A DNA stretch of 64,000 nucleotides, from contig JAHBWU010000010.1 in NCBI GenBank assembly GCA_019636835.1, positions 1 through 64,000 on the forward strand, written 5' to 3'. This document shows positions 43,417 through 53,952 of this stretch, in pieces. The translations under genes were made by a program, and so were the position numbers. Position 1 is the stretch's first letter, and the number at the start of each line of letters is the position of its first letter. Under the pieces are notes generated by a model. The model was not told the origin of the DNA. It did no database searches and saw only the letters and a program-made list of their open reading frames with translations. This DNA comes from Nitrospira sp. (GTDB lineage: Bacteria; Nitrospirota; Nitrospiria; Nitrospirales; Nitrospiraceae).

Positions 43417-44595
43417 TCAATAATGGCCATTATTCATAACGGGATTATCCTGCTTTTCGGAAATCCGGCGGCTCAAACAGAGATCGACAATTGCGGCACA
43501 TTCAAGACCGAACAGCAAATACCCCGCGTAGCCGAGCAACGGCATCTCGAACATCTGAAACCGATGCACGAACGGAATGGCGTACTCCCAATGGGCGAGG
43601 CTCTTCCAGTTCCAGAGCTCCCAAAAGAATCCGCAGACCAGGGCTGCCAGTGCCGACACCCATATATTCCTCCAATCGCCCTGCGTAAGTGGTGAAAGTA
43701 TGGTCGGCCTTTGGGCCAATTCCTGAAGCGAGACCACTAGCAGCAGCGGTCCTACCCAGACAAGTGGAAACAAGTAATTGGGCCATCGGCCGATGGCGAA
43801 CAATCCAAGGCATGACAGTATAAGGAGTGACCAGCTGACCGGCTTCGAATTGTAGAGGTGTATCGGTCTGAAGCGATCCAGACCTGCACTGAGAACAGGA
43901 TACGAGGTCAGCAACTCCGCCGTGCCGAGAACGGCCGGCAGCACCGTGGAGAATGGGATCGTGGCTCGAATGAAGTACTCGAATGGTGATAGCTCGGCGA
44001 CACCGACGTAATACCAGTTCTGAACAAAGCGATTCAGGTATTCGAATAGCCACCAGAAGGCGGCGCTCAGGAAGAAAAGTGACAGCACATAGCGGTGGCA
44101 ATGGAGCATCATGCATCGGCCGGTGCGAGCGAATGTGACGGCATTCACGGTCACGATATAGCCGAGCCACAGCGACGTGAATGTATGTTCCTGGACGGCA
44201 GCCATCCAAGGAACGCGCGTCCAAGCGATCACCCACCAGAGGCCAGTCCATCCGATCCCCAACCAACCCCACCAGGGGAGCCTGAAACGTGAGTCGTGAA
44301 GCCCGCTTCGCCCGCTCAGCGAAGCGAGCGTGGAGTGTTTCCGCAAGAGCCGGTGATCTGCTGATAGCTGATGGTTTGAGACGATGATCCGAAAGAGGAT
44401 TGGCCCAAGGAATATGACGATCAAGACTGTCAGCGAGAGGAACACCGGCCAAGAGAACGGTTCATGCTGCACATAATTGGTACGCGGAGGAAATTCAAGA
44501 TAGCGTCCGAGCGGCTGACCTGCGCACAGCACGCCGAGAAGAGGAAGCCCGAGCACCAACACAAGGAAGACGAGGATGACGCCGGCCCGGTTCAT
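43417..44595 (-). CDS. polytopic membrane protein, unknown function
   Basis: 392 residues with about ten hydrophobic segments, rich in Trp, and no known transporter or enzyme motif. Conserved-looking motifs include WWLFEYLNRFVQNWYYVG and CGFFWELWNWKSLAHWEY, both with paired Trp/Glu/Tyr in membrane regions. The next gene upstream is DUF5069, 11 bases away. Confidence 0.7.
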   Translation of the reverse strand: MNRAGVILVFLVLVLGLPLLGVLCAGQPLGRYLEFPPRTNYVQHEPFSWPVFLSLTVLIVIFLGPILFRIIVSNHQLSADHRLLRKHSTLASLSGRSGLHDSRFRLPWWGWLGIGWTGLWWVIAWTRVPWMAAVQEHTFTSLWLGYIVTVNAVTFARTGRCMMLHCHRYVLSLFFLSAAFWWLFEYLNRFVQNWYYVGVAELSPFEYFIRATIPFSTVLPAVLGTAELLTSYPVLSAGLDRFRPIHLYNSKPVSWSLLILSCLGLFAIGRWPNYLFPLVWVGPLLLVVSLQELAQRPTILSPLTQGDWRNIWVSALAALVCGFFWELWNWKSLAHWEYAIPFVHRFQMFEMPLLGYAGYLLFGLECAAIVDLCLSRRISEKQDNPVMNNGHY

Positions 44596-44606
44596 GCCTC
44601 GGACCT

Positions 44607-45059
44607 TTACAGTCGGCCTTCATCAAGTTCAATCACGTCGGCCCAGGTCGTAGCAGGTGGGAGAGAACTAACCGGCACACCGCGCTTTGCCGCGATATCC
44701 TTCAGGCGGCCTTGGAATCGCTGACGAGCCGCATCATCTTTCGGACCAGAAGCAAGCAGCCTCTGCGACCATTGGGCAACCTCCTGGTCAGATGGCTTAC
44801 GGCCATTGACCGTCACCCAAGCGAGCAGCTCCTCATCGGTTCCGCCAGCTAATACGCGCTGCTCAAATGCTTTCGCGTCGATGCCGAGGAAATCGATCAG
44901 GTACTTATCGAACCCGACCGTAATGTAGTTGTAGTCCTGAATTTGCCCGGCATTGCGTAGCCGAATCTTGTCGATAAACCGTCCCAAGTGAGCAATATCG
45001 CCCAGAAGAACTTTGGGGCTTCGAGGATAGTGCTGACCAGTCATCAGTTGCTGTTCCAT
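44607..45059 (-). CDS. DUF5069 domain protein
   Basis: 150-residue cytoplasmic protein; HYPRSPKVLLGDIAHLGRFIDKIRL is the family's N-terminal signature split over two segments, and LIDFLGIDAKAFEQRV follows. Function unknown. The start at 45059 overlaps the vapC 3' end; an ATG at 45044 touches the vapC stop and would give 145 residues. Either way translation is coupled to the toxin gene. Confidence 0.82.
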   Translation of the reverse strand: MEQQLMTGQHYPRSPKVLLGDIAHLGRFIDKIRLRNAGQIQDYNYITVGFDKYLIDFLGIDAKAFEQRVLAGGTDEELLAWVTVNGRKPSDQEVAQWSQRLLASGPKDDAARQRFQGRLKDIAAKRGVPVSSLPPATTWADVIELDEGRL

Positions 45060-45457
45060 TTCTCCGGATGCACAACTTTCAATCCAAGCACATCTTCGAA
45101 TGGATCAAAATCGCGATCGTTGTGAAGTAATGCGTGGCCTTTAATGAGGCAGAAGGTTGCGATAAGACAATCGATTGTCCTCCGAACGGTTCTCCCCGCA
45201 GCACGAAGCTTCCGATAGTTCGCAGCCGCTTGAATGGCTAATTCAACAGTTCCTGTTTCAAAGACGGCGAGCTTCAGAAGTTCCCCCTGCACTGCATTGA
45301 ATTGATCATCGTTGGTCACTCCCTGCAACACCTCACAAAGAATCAGATCAGTAAGCCCTAGTCGTTCGCTGATCAAGTTGGATTCGAGCCAAATGGTGTG
45401 AGGTGTCGCTGTACCCCGAATATAATCAACCCAGACCGTCGTATCGACTATGATCAT
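45044..45457 (-). CDS. vapC: PIN-domain ribonuclease toxin VapC
   Basis: 137 residues. PIN motifs IIVDTTVWVDY (first acidic), CEVLQGV, RRTIDCLIATFCL and HNDRDFDPF give the four acidic residues for metal-dependent RNA cleavage. It is paired with a VapB-type antitoxin through an ATGA overlap. Confidence 0.9.
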   Translation of the reverse strand: MIIVDTTVWVDYIRGTATPHTIWLESNLISERLGLTDLILCEVLQGVTNDDQFNAVQGELLKLAVFETGTVELAIQAAANYRKLRAAGRTVRRTIDCLIATFCLIKGHALLHNDRDFDPFEDVLGLKVVHPEKWNSN

Positions 45458-45663
45458 GAAGCCGCCTTGATACGGCCTTCACGCATCGTATTGAGATCAC
45501 CCTCCCATGCGATTTTTCCACGTAAGCGACGAATGCCTTCCTGTCCCTTTACCTTGATCAGTAATCGGAGGCCTTCTTCGACGACGGCCTTTTTGGTTGA
45601 AAGACCCGTCGCCTTCATCGCCTGCTGCATGAGGCTATTGTCGATCACGATGTTGGTACGCAT
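45454..45663 (-). CDS. vapB: VapB-type antitoxin
   Basis: 69 residues, ribbon-helix-helix type (MRTNIVIDNSLMQQAMKA opening strand and helix; STKKAVVEEGLRLLIK). The basic C-terminus WEGDLNTMREGRIK would inhibit VapC. GGAGG precedes the ATG and a palindromic operator covers the promoter. Confidence 0.9.
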   Translation of the reverse strand: MRTNIVIDNSLMQQAMKATGLSTKKAVVEEGLRLLIKVKGQEGIRRLRGKIAWEGDLNTMREGRIKAAS

Positions 45664-45682
45664 AGGTCCTCCGAATCAGAAT

Positions 45683-45707
45683 GTGTATAATTCAAATTAT
45701 AATACAC
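45683..45707 (-). promoter_or_regulatory. vapBC operator/promoter palindrome
   Basis: Interrupted palindrome with outer arms GTGTAT/ATACAC and inner AATT/AATT, containing on the minus strand a TATAAT -10 box. It lies about 20 bases upstream of vapB, fitting autorepression by VapBC. Confidence 0.6.
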
Positions 45708-45777
45708 ACTTACCTTAGGTTGGAACAAGAGGAAAAAGACCGTACTCAAAACGAACGGGTGTAGAGATGTACGTCAA

Positions 45778-45990
45778 ATGCAGCTGACATCACTCCTCAT
45801 CATATTTACATTCGTAGCCGCAGCATCCCTGTCGATTGCTCAAGCGAGTCGAACTGATTTCAAGTTTTTCTCGGCACCGCCGATACAGGCATTGGCGAAA
45901 GGATTCACCGAACTTACCCGAGGAGATAACCCAGTAGCCGCAGCTTGTGTCGCTTGGGTGCAGAGGATTGACAAGACGATTACGAAGTAA
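45778..45990 (+). CDS. small secreted protein
   Basis: 70 residues with a clear signal peptide (LLIIFTFVAAASLSIAQA) and a short mature part with one Cys. No family recognised, and no strong ribosome site. It sits 7 bases before the next gene, which is also exported, so they may form one operon. Confidence 0.55.
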   Translation: MQLTSLLIIFTFVAAASLSIAQASRTDFKFFSAPPIQALAKGFTELTRGDNPVAAACVAWVQRIDKTITK

Positions 45991-45997
45991 CGGAACT

Positions 45998-46477
45998 ATG
46001 AAACCTAAAACATTACTTACAGTATTGGCACTGGTTCTCGTCTTGGCCGGATTTACATACACATACAACAGCGTTCAGTTTTGGGGGTTCGATGGAATCA
46101 CCCGAGCAAAGGAGTGGGTGTCACCTGACGGACGAATGAGCCTTCAGGCACAGCTCCCAAACCAAAGTACCGCCATCGACATGTGGCCGACGAGTGGGAC
46201 TACACCGACCGAGCACTCGTTGGCTGAGTTAACGTTGAACCGATATCAGTGGGATAATCCCGCGATGGAGCGCATCAATCTGTCGGCGATGGTCAACCAG
46301 ACGGACGGAGGAGCGTACCGCATCGGTATCGAGCGTGGCGGTACAGGGCAGTACAGGCCGCTGATTTTCTGCTTTGAAGCAACCAGCCCAGGCGTAGCTA
46401 CCTGCCCCTTGAAGATCACCGAGAATGGGGTCTTCGTGAAGCAGGGGGCTGTGTACACTCAGATCGGTTGGAATTAA
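45998..46477 (+). CDS. membrane-anchored or secreted protein, unknown function
   Basis: 159 residues from the ATG at 45998: one N-terminal hydrophobic helix (LLTVLALVLVLAGFTY) followed by a periplasmic domain with two Cys (LIFCFEATSPG, VATCPLK). Function not recognised. Confidence 0.65.
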   Translation: MKPKTLLTVLALVLVLAGFTYTYNSVQFWGFDGITRAKEWVSPDGRMSLQAQLPNQSTAIDMWPTSGTTPTEHSLAELTLNRYQWDNPAMERINLSAMVNQTDGGAYRIGIERGGTGQYRPLIFCFEATSPGVATCPLKITENGVFVKQGAVYTQIGWN

Positions 46478-46505
46478 GGGAGTACCCGACAGTAGTGAGG
46501 TTGAT

Positions 46506-46904
46506 ATGCAGCTGCGGTCTAGCCCAAGAATCTATGTGAGGTATCCCGCCAGCGTCCAGACCGACAACGGCGCAGCGGAAGGCATACTCTTTGATCTCTC
46601 TGCGACAGGCTGCAGAATGCAAAGCAACGTGGCCCTGACTCAAGGGAGCTACCTCGCCCTGCATATTGAGGCGCCAGAAACAGAATCTCCCCTAGCCGTC
46701 GAAGTCTCCATCGTGCGCTGGCACAAAGATAACCAGTTCGGCATCGAGTTTCTTCGGTATGCACAGGGAGTCCGTGATCGAGTCACCGACCTGGTCGAAG
46801 GCTCCGAGGTGCTTGCTGTGTCCAATCTCGCTGAGGATGAAGAACTGCCACTCAGCACCGTCGCCATGTCAACGATCTCCCTTTCGTCTGCGAATTGCCT
46901 CTAG
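46506..46904 (+). CDS. PilZ-domain protein
   Basis: 132 residues. An N-terminal Arg-rich RSSPRIYVRYPASV matches the c-di-GMP-binding RxxxR region and FDLSATGCRMQS the second motif (D/NxSxxG). A C-terminal extension of ~35 residues follows. Probably a c-di-GMP-responsive effector; partner unknown. Confidence 0.83.
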   Translation: MQLRSSPRIYVRYPASVQTDNGAAEGILFDLSATGCRMQSNVALTQGSYLALHIEAPETESPLAVEVSIVRWHKDNQFGIEFLRYAQGVRDRVTDLVEGSEVLAVSNLAEDEELPLSTVAMSTISLSSANCL

Positions 46905-46969
46905 CTCCTTCACGTCTGCCAAATCCTGAGGTCTGTCGGCGCTCACCCACCCAATCGAACATCCCTGAG

Positions 46970-47629
46970 TTATTTCTTCTTTTGCCGACCTTTTCCTGAT
47001 TTTGCTCTGAGCTTCTTTGCCTGAGATCTTGATCCTTGAAAGAGCCTCGCAATATCCGTCCAAAGCTCCGGCATATCGAGAGCACTAGCCATTCCACAGA
47101 CCTCTCTGCGAATTCGCTTAACATCCAGCTTAGGATTAGATGTCACGATCACGCGGATATCCTGAAGGTCCTGAGGGCGGTGCGCAACAGCCTTCATGAT
47201 AATCAGGTCTTCCGGCGCAACCACGGGAACGATAAGATCGTCAATCTTGACGCATGTTGCATGCGCAACCGCATATCGTTCGAACGGCAATCGTCCGAGC
47301 GCGATGTCGACGCTGACACCGCTCTCAGAATGCTCGAGGAGAAGGACGGCGTTCCGCTGCGCAAATGCGATTGCGTCCGATATTCGTGGATGCAAGCCTG
47401 CGGCTGCCGCCAACTTGACGAAGTGGTTCAGATGCCGTTCATCCAGCAAGACCGCTGCATCGACGTCTTCTGTCGCCCTTGCTTGTCCGTGGATACTCGC
47501 AGCGACTCCTCCGATAACCATGCCGGGGGTATCAGACGCCTTGAAAAGATTGCAGAGAGAGCGAATGGCAGGAGCAAGGGAAGCGAAGGAGGATGGGTTT
47601 ACAGGGTCGTTGTCTTTAGTAATAGCCAC
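46970..47629 (-). CDS. nucleotidyltransferase-fold protein, AbiEii-like
   Basis: 219 residues. MVIGGVAASIHGQARATEDVDAAV fits the nucleotidyltransferase opening split across two stretches (GGVAASIHG and ATEDVD), with a further Asp in VSVDIALG. Such proteins occur in type IV-like toxin-antitoxin or tRNA-modifying systems. Basic Lys/Arg tail. It overlaps by 31 bases the small gene upstream. Confidence 0.75.
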   Translation of the reverse strand: MAITKDNDPVNPSSFASLAPAIRSLCNLFKASDTPGMVIGGVAASIHGQARATEDVDAAVLLDERHLNHFVKLAAAAGLHPRISDAIAFAQRNAVLLLEHSESGVSVDIALGRLPFERYAVAHATCVKIDDLIVPVVAPEDLIIMKAVAHRPQDLQDIRVIVTSNPKLDVKRIRREVCGMASALDMPELWTDIARLFQGSRSQAKKLRAKSGKGRQKKK

Positions 47630-47826
47630 CGACGTCTGACCTCTCGTTCAGACTCCTGCTTGAGTGCTTTCATTCGAGGGAGAAGGCCCAACCCAGCGGC
47701 GATGCGATAGGCAGCATCCATTTTCTTGAATTTTATGTCTGGTGGAGTATGCCGCAACTCGTCCGCGATGGCTTGATTCACAGCACGCCAGCGATTGCGA
47801 TAGGCCTGCGCTTCTTTCTTTGTCAT
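47599..47826 (-). CDS. small partner of the nucleotidyltransferase protein
   Basis: 75-residue basic, helical protein (KKEAQAYRNRWRAVNQAIADELR), not recognised as a known antitoxin. It starts at the gltD stop (ATGA overlap) and overlaps the nucleotidyltransferase gene, so the two are translated as a pair after gltD. Confidence 0.68.
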   Translation of the reverse strand: MTKKEAQAYRNRWRAVNQAIADELRHTPPDIKFKKMDAAYRIAAGLGLLPRMKALKQESEREVRRRWLLLKTTTL

Positions 47827-49259
47827 TTCACCACCGCCTTCGCCGACTTGCCGGCGTGGAGATACCTGTCGATCCCCGCTGCCATTTTGCGCCCTTCGGC
47901 GATGGCCCAGACGATGAGTGACGCGCCGCGTTTGGTATCGCCGCCGGCAAAGACGCCGTCGAGGTTGGTCATGAAGCTTTCGTCCACTGATACCGCTCCA
48001 CGCGCATCATATTTCACGCCAAAATCGTCGAGCAGACCATTTTTCACCGGTCCGGTGAAGCCCATGGCCAGCAGCACCAGATCGACGTTCATCTCGAAGT
48101 CGGTGTTGGGAAGAGGTGTGAACTTGCCGTTACCGAACTGCACGCGATGCGCATGTAGCTTGGTGACATGGCCATCGTGACCGGAAAATTTCGTCGTGGA
48201 CACACTCCACTGCCGGTCACACCCTTCTTCATGAGCGTGCGACGTACGGAGTTGCATCGGCCAGAGCGGCCAGGGGGTCGACTCGGCGCGTTCCGGCGGC
48301 GGTTCCGGCAGCAACTCGAATTGATGCGCTTCGACGCAGCCTTGACGGTGCGTGGTCCCGAGACAGTCGGACCCCGTATCGCCTCCGCCGATGATGACCA
48401 CCCGTTTGCCCTTCGCGGTAATCGGCTCGTCGCTGAGCGGAATGCCGGCCGTGCGTTTGTTCTGCTGGGTGAGATATTCCATCGCCAGATGCACGCCCTT
48501 CAGCTCACGTCCCGGGATCGGCAGTTCTCGCGCCTGCTCGGCGCCCATCGTCAATCCCACCGCATCGAACTGTTGGCGCAACTGCTCGCCCGTGATATCC
48601 TTGCCGACGGCGACACCGGTTTGAAACTTTACCCCTTCGGCCTTCATCTGTTCCAATCGTCTGTCGATGACCCACTTCTCCATTTTGAAGTCGGGAATGC
48701 CGTAGCGAAGCAGGCCCCCGATCCGATCGGATTTTTCGAAGACCGTTACCTCATGGCCGGCTCGAGCCAGCTGCTGCGCAGCAGCCAAACCCGCCGGACC
48801 GGAGCCGACGATCGCCACGGTCTTGCCGGTCTTCACGACCGGTAGGATCGGCGTCACGAAACCTTCGTTGAAGCCACGGTCGACAATGTTCCATTCAATG
48901 ATACGGATGGAGACCGGATCTTCATTGATGCCCAGCACACAAGCCCCTTCGCAAGGCGCCGGACAGAGCCGGCCGGTGAACTCGGGAAAGTTGTTGGTCG
49001 TATGCAGAGCTTTGAGCGCGTCTTTCCATCGTCCGCGATAGACAAGATCGTTCCACTCCGGGATCAGATTGACCACGGGACAACCGGTGTGGCCTTGGCA
49101 AAACGGGACACCACAGTCCATGCAGCGCGCGCCCTGGATCTTCAGCTTGTCCTCGGCGATCGGCTCGTACATCTCCTTCCAATCGAGCACACGTAGCTCG
49201 ATCGGCTTGCGTTTCGGGCCCTCACGGGCATATTTCATGAAACCCTTTGGATCGCCCAT
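47823..49259 (-). CDS. gltD: glutamate synthase small subunit GltD
   Basis: 478-residue FAD/NADPH subunit that reduces GltB. N-terminal Cys pairs CMDCGVPFC and GCPVVNLIPEW bind 4Fe-4S clusters. Two nucleotide-binding folds follow: VAIVGSGPAGLAAAQQ for FAD and VVIIGGGDTGSDC for NADPH; a C-terminal GVFAGGD motif ends the FAD site. GGAGAAAAG precedes the ATG. Confidence 0.96.
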   Translation of the reverse strand: MGDPKGFMKYAREGPKRKPIELRVLDWKEMYEPIAEDKLKIQGARCMDCGVPFCQGHTGCPVVNLIPEWNDLVYRGRWKDALKALHTTNNFPEFTGRLCPAPCEGACVLGINEDPVSIRIIEWNIVDRGFNEGFVTPILPVVKTGKTVAIVGSGPAGLAAAQQLARAGHEVTVFEKSDRIGGLLRYGIPDFKMEKWVIDRRLEQMKAEGVKFQTGVAVGKDITGEQLRQQFDAVGLTMGAEQARELPIPGRELKGVHLAMEYLTQQNKRTAGIPLSDEPITAKGKRVVIIGGGDTGSDCLGTTHRQGCVEAHQFELLPEPPPERAESTPWPLWPMQLRTSHAHEEGCDRQWSVSTTKFSGHDGHVTKLHAHRVQFGNGKFTPLPNTDFEMNVDLVLLAMGFTGPVKNGLLDDFGVKYDARGAVSVDESFMTNLDGVFAGGDTKRGASLIVWAIAEGRKMAAGIDRYLHAGKSAKAVVK

Positions 49260-49269
49260 CTTTTCTCCA

Positions 49270-49350
49270 GGACTGAGGATTCAGGACTGAGGACTGAGAG
49301 GAAATGCGCTACCCTTCACTCGGCCCTCATTCCTCAGCACTCAGTCCTCA
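49270..49350. repeat. heptamer repeat arms between gltB and gltD
   Basis: Left arm: TGAGGAC-type heptamers in tandem (49270-49298); right arm: their inverse complements such as CAGTCCT/CAGCACT (49326-49350). About 27 bases separate the arms. It fills the 108-bp spacer between the two subunit genes. Confidence 0.82.
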
Positions 49351-49367
49351 TAGCGAGCACACGCGGG

Positions 49368-52300
49368 CTAGTGCACCGCACTCGCTTTACGTTTCCGTTC
49401 TTCCAAGACTCGCTTGTAATCCACCGGCATCACCTTCGCAAACTTCGGCAAGGTGGCCTCGAACGCATCGAGCACTTGCTTGGCCTTGCGGCTACCTGTG
49501 TACATAAAGTGCTTCGTGATCAACCCATGGAGCAGTTGTTTGTCTTCCTTCGTCGTCACCGGCTCCAGTTCGACCATCCCGGTGTTGCAGCGACTCTGGA
49601 ATGTCCCGGCGTCGTCCAGCACGAACGCCGTTCCCCCGGACATCCCGGCCGCGAAGTTACGTCCGGTCCTGCCGAGCACCACGACCACGCCACCGGTCAT
49701 GTACTCACAACCGTGGTCGCCCGTCCCCTCGACGACGGCATGCGCCCCGCTGTTACGCACGGCAAACCGCTCACCGGCCATCCCGTAGAAATAGGCCTCC
49801 CCTTGGGTTGCCCCATAGAGCGACGTGTTGCCGATCAAAATTGTCTCTTCCGGATCATAAAGGATGTTCTTAGGCGGGAAGACAATGATCTTGCCGCCTG
49901 ACAATCCCTTGCCGATATAGTCATTAGACTCCCCTTCCAGGGTCAGCGTGATGCCTTTCGCCAGGAACGCGCCGAACGACTGCCCGGCCGAGCCGGTAAA
50001 CTTGATCGAAATCGTATCCTCAGGCAACCCGTCCGGTCCGTACTTCCTCGCAATTTTGCTCGAGAGTACCGTGCCCGTCGTCCGGTTGATATTCCTGATC
50101 GGAAGTTCGAGCTTGACCTTCTCGCCCTGCTCGATCGACGCCTTGCAGAGCTCGACGAGCTTGTTATCGAGTATGCCGGCGAGACCATGGTCCTGCTTCT
50201 GCACGCAATAGCGCGGTACATCCGCCGGGGCATCAGGAGCCGTCAGCAACGGCGTGAGGTCCAGCCCCTTGGCTTTCCAATGATCGACGGCTTTAGTGAT
50301 CTTGAGCTTATCGACACGGCCGACCATCTCGTTGATCGTCCGAAACCCGAGCTTCGCCATCAACTGCCTCGCTTCTTCGGCCACGAAGAAGAGATAGTTC
50401 ACGATGTGTTCCGGCTTGCCGTCGAACTTCTTGCGTAATTCCGGATCCTGCGTCGCAATACCAACGGGACAGGTGTTCAGATGGCACTTACGCATCATGA
50501 TGCAACCTTCGACGATCAGCGGCGCTGTCGCGAATCCATATTCTTCCGCACCGAGCAGCGTGGCGATGACCACGTCGCGTCCGGTCTTCATTTGGCCATC
50601 GGTCTCGACTCGGATGCGGCCACGCAGATCGTTGAGGACAAGCGTCTGGTGAGTCTCGGCCAACCCCAATTCCCAAGGGATCCCGGCATATTTGATCGAC
50701 GCCAACGGTGATGCACCCGTCCCGCCTGAATCTCCGCTGATGAGCACCTTGTCCGCATGAGCCTTGGCGACACCGGCTGCGACGGTGCCGACACCGACCT
50801 CCGCCACGAGTTTCACGGATACACCGGCATCCGGATTGGAATTCTTCAAATCGAAGATTAACTGAGCTAAATCTTCGATCGAATAGATATCGTGATGCGG
50901 CGGCGGCGAGATCAACTGCACACCAGGAGTCGCATAGCGAAATTTGGCGATATTCTCGTCCACCTTATGGCCCGGCAACTGACCGCCTTCGCCAGGTTTG
51001 GCTCCCTGCGCCATCTTGATCTGCAACTCCCGCGCATTCACGAGGTAATGGGCTGTGACTCCAAATCGGGCCGACGCCACTTGTTTGATGTAACTGTTCT
51101 TGGAATCCCCGTTGGGAAGCGGAATGAACCGCTCGGGATCTTCGCCACCTTCGCCGGTGTTGCTCTTGCCGCCGAGCCGGTTCATCGCAATCGCCAGCGT
51201 TTCGTGAGCTTCCTTGCTGATTGAACCGAAGGACATCGCGCCGGTGTTGAAGCGTTTGACGATGTCTTTGGCTGGCTCCACCTCTGCGATGGGAATCGGC
51301 TGAGGATCGAACTTGAAATCCAGCAGACCGCGCAGATTTGACCGCCGCTTACCCTCATCGTTCACGATTTGCGCGAATTCGGCGTAGGTCTTCGGATCGT
51401 TCGAGCGGCTGGCGTGTTGAAGCTTGTAAATCGTCTCCGGATTCCAGTTATGGTGCTCACCTTGAATGCGGTAGTGGATCTCGCCGCCGAAATCGAGTTG
51501 CCGGATCGCCGCCGGCTCATAGGCAGTGCGGTGTCGACGTAGCGTTTCTTCACCAACGTCACGGATGCCGACCCCTTCCACGCGCGACGGGGTACCGGTG
51601 AAGTAGCGGTCGATCAGTTCGCGATTCAATCCGATCGCCTCGAAGATCTGCGCGCCGCAGTAAGACTGCACCGTGGAGATCCCCATTTTCGAGAAAATCT
51701 TGAGCAGGCCTTTGTTGATGGCCTTGATGAATTTCCCTTCCGCCGTCTGCGCGTCGAGTCCTTCGGGCAGATAGCTGTCGCGTTCCATATCGACAAGCGA
51801 CTCGAAAACCAGATACGGGTTGATCGTCCCGGCGCCGTAACCGATCAAACAGGCGAACTGGTGCACATCGCGCGGCTCGCCTGTTTCGAGAATCAAGCCC
51901 ACTTCGGTTCTCGTACACTCACGAACCAGGTGGTGGTGGACTGCGGAGATACCGAGTAAACTTGGGATCGGAGCCCACTGTTCATCGACCCCGCGATCGC
52001 TCAAAATGAGGAACTTGTAGCCTTCCTTAATCGCCTGCGAGGCCTGCTGACACAGCTCGTCGACCGCCTCGCCAAGCCCATCCGGACCTTCGACGACGCG
52101 GAACAACATACGGAGCGTCTTGCTCTTGAAGTGCGGATCGGAAATGCCGCGGATCTTTTGCAAATCCGCGTTCGTGAGAATCGGCTGCTGCACCTTGATG
52201 CGACGGCAAGACTCCGGCGATTCGTCCATCAAGTTCGGCTTCGGACCGATGTTGGTCACGAGCGACATCACGAGCTGTTCGCGGATCGGGTCGATGGGAG

Positions 52301-53885
52301 GATTCGTGACCTGCGCAAAGAGTTGCTTGAAATACTTGAACAGGAGCTGCGGACGATCCGACAGCACCGCCAGCGGGGTATCGGTGCCCATCGAGGAGAC
52401 CGCTTCTTCGCCCGTCACGATCATCGGCGTGATGACCATCTTGAGTTCTTCGACCGTGTAACCGAAAGCTTGCTGCCGTTGGCGAATCGTCGGATGGTCG
52501 GGCTGCGGAACATTCAGCGGCTCCGGCAACTCGTCGAGCGAGACACCATACTGCGTCACCCAACTGCGATAGGGTTTGCGGCCGACGATATCGGCCTTAA
52601 TCTCCTCGTCATCGATGATACGGCCCTCCACCGTGTCGACGAGAAACATTCGGCCCGGTTGGAGCCGGCCTTTCATGCGGATATCTTTCGCTTCAGTCGG
52701 CAAGACGCCTGCTTCGGATGCCAGGACTACGAGACCGTCGGTGGTCACCTGATACCGGCAGGGGCGCAGCCCATTCCGATCCAACGTCGCGCCGATCATC
52801 TTGCCGTCGGTGAAACAGACGGCGGCCGGTCCGTCCCATGGCTCCATCATCGCCGCGTGATACTGGTAGAAACCCCGGCGATCCAAATCCATCTGGGCAT
52901 TCGCCACCCATGGCTCTGGAATCAACATCATCATGGCGTGCGGCAGCGAACGGCCTCCAAGCAGCAGAAATTCAAGGGTATTGTCCAGACAAGCCGAGTC
53001 GCTTTGATTCTCGGAGACGATCGGGAACAGTTTCTCCATGTCCTTCCCGAACAGCTCGGAATGAAGACGGCCTTGGCGAGCCTTCATCCAATTGACGTTC
53101 CCCTTCAGGGTATTGATCTCCCCGTTATGGCACACATACCGATAGGGATGGGCTCGCGGCCAAGTGGGAAAGGTATTCGTGCTGAAGCGTGAATGCACCA
53201 AGGCCAGTGCGCTCGCCATCCTTTCATCGGTGAGGTCCTGGTAATAAGCCGCCATTTGATGCGGCAATAGCAGCCCCTTATAGACGATGGTGTGGGCCGA
53301 CAAGCTGGATACGTAGAAGTGTTCTCGTCCTTGAATGGCCGAGTCCGCCACAGCCTTTTCGACCCGCTTACGGATCACATACAGCTTTCGCTCGAACTGA
53401 GCCTCGTTCAAGGCATCGCGCGCGATGAAGATCTGCCGCATGAACGGCTCGGTCGTTCGCGCTTGGGCACCGATCTGGTCACTTTTGACCGGCACGTCGC
53501 GCCAACCGAGCAGACGCAGGCTTTCTTCCACGAGAATCTCGGTGAACAGCTTCTCACACAGCCCTCGGGATTCTGCGTTGGGCGGCAGAAATAACTGTCC
53601 CACTCCGTATTCGCCGACTTCCGGCAATGACACACCGGCATCCCCTGCAACCCGCTTGAGGAATGTGTGCGGGACCTGCAAAAGAATTCCGGCTCCATCT
53701 CCTGTGCAGGGATCACATCCTTGCGCGCCTCGATGGGTAAGATTCTCCAACACTTGAAGTCCTTTACGGACAATGTCATGGGATTTTTTCCCTTTGATAT
53801 TCACGACAAAGCCGATCCCACAAGAGTCCTTCTCGTGCTGCGGATCGTAGAGCCCTTGTTGACGGGGAAACCCAGGAATAGTCAT
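49368..53885 (-). CDS. gltB: glutamate synthase large subunit GltB
   Basis: 1505-residue subunit making two glutamates from glutamine and 2-oxoglutarate. Catalytic Cys22 follows a 21-residue propeptide ([10 protein letters not shown]). The class II amidotransferase domain is followed by the central domain, the FMN-binding synthase domain ([16 protein letters not shown]), 3Fe-4S Cys in [15 protein letters not shown], and a C-terminal GXGXG beta-helix domain ([11 protein letters not shown]). Full length. Confidence 0.97.
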   Translation of the reverse strand: MTIPGFPRQQGLYDPQHEKDSCGIGFVVNIKGKKSHDIVRKGLQVLENLTHRGAQGCDPCTGDGAGILLQVPHTFLKRVAGDAGVSLPEVGEYGVGQLFLPPNAESRGLCEKLFTEILVEESLRLLGWRDVPVKSDQIGAQARTTEPFMRQIFIARDALNEAQFERKLYVIRKRVEKAVADSAIQGREHFYVSSLSAHTIVYKGLLLPHQMAAYYQDLTDERMASALALVHSRFSTNTFPTWPRAHPYRYVCHNGEINTLKGNVNWMKARQGRLHSELFGKDMEKLFPIVSENQSDSACLDNTLEFLLLGGRSLPHAMMMLIPEPWVANAQMDLDRRGFYQYHAAMMEPWDGPAAVCFTDGKMIGATLDRNGLRPCRYQVTTDGLVVLASEAGVLPTEAKDIRMKGRLQPGRMFLVDTVEGRIIDDEEIKADIVGRKPYRSWVTQYGVSLDELPEPLNVPQPDHPTIRQRQQAFGYTVEELKMVITPMIVTGEEAVSSMGTDTPLAVLSDRPQLLFKYFKQLFAQVTNPPIDPIREQLVMSLVTNIGPKPNLMDESPESCRRIKVQQPILTNADLQKIRGISDPHFKSKTLRMLFRVVEGPDGLGEAVDELCQQASQAIKEGYKFLILSDRGVDEQWAPIPSLLGISAVHHHLVRECTRTEVGLILETGEPRDVHQFACLIGYGAGTINPYLVFESLVDMERDSYLPEGLDAQTAEGKFIKAINKGLLKIFSKMGISTVQSYCGAQIFEAIGLNRELIDRYFTGTPSRVEGVGIRDVGEETLRRHRTAYEPAAIRQLDFGGEIHYRIQGEHHNWNPETIYKLQHASRSNDPKTYAEFAQIVNDEGKRRSNLRGLLDFKFDPQPIPIAEVEPAKDIVKRFNTGAMSFGSISKEAHETLAIAMNRLGGKSNTGEGGEDPERFIPLPNGDSKNSYIKQVASARFGVTAHYLVNARELQIKMAQGAKPGEGGQLPGHKVDENIAKFRYATPGVQLISPPPHHDIYSIEDLAQLIFDLKNSNPDAGVSVKLVAEVGVGTVAAGVAKAHADKVLISGDSGGTGASPLASIKYAGIPWELGLAETHQTLVLNDLRGRIRVETDGQMKTGRDVVIATLLGAEEYGFATAPLIVEGCIMMRKCHLNTCPVGIATQDPELRKKFDGKPEHIVNYLFFVAEEARQLMAKLGFRTINEMVGRVDKLKITKAVDHWKAKGLDLTPLLTAPDAPADVPRYCVQKQDHGLAGILDNKLVELCKASIEQGEKVKLELPIRNINRTTGTVLSSKIARKYGPDGLPEDTISIKFTGSAGQSFGAFLAKGITLTLEGESNDYIGKGLSGGKIIVFPPKNILYDPEETILIGNTSLYGATQGEAYFYGMAGERFAVRNSGAHAVVEGTGDHGCEYMTGGVVVVLGRTGRNFAAGMSGGTAFVLDDAGTFQSRCNTGMVELEPVTTKEDKQLLHGLITKHFMYTGSRKAKQVLDAFEATLPKFAKVMPVDYKRVLEERKRKASAVH

Positions 53886-53952
53886 GTACCTATCTCGTTC
53901 AAAGAATGGGAGTTTCCATATGGTATGGGAAACGGAGCAAGCGAGAAACCTT

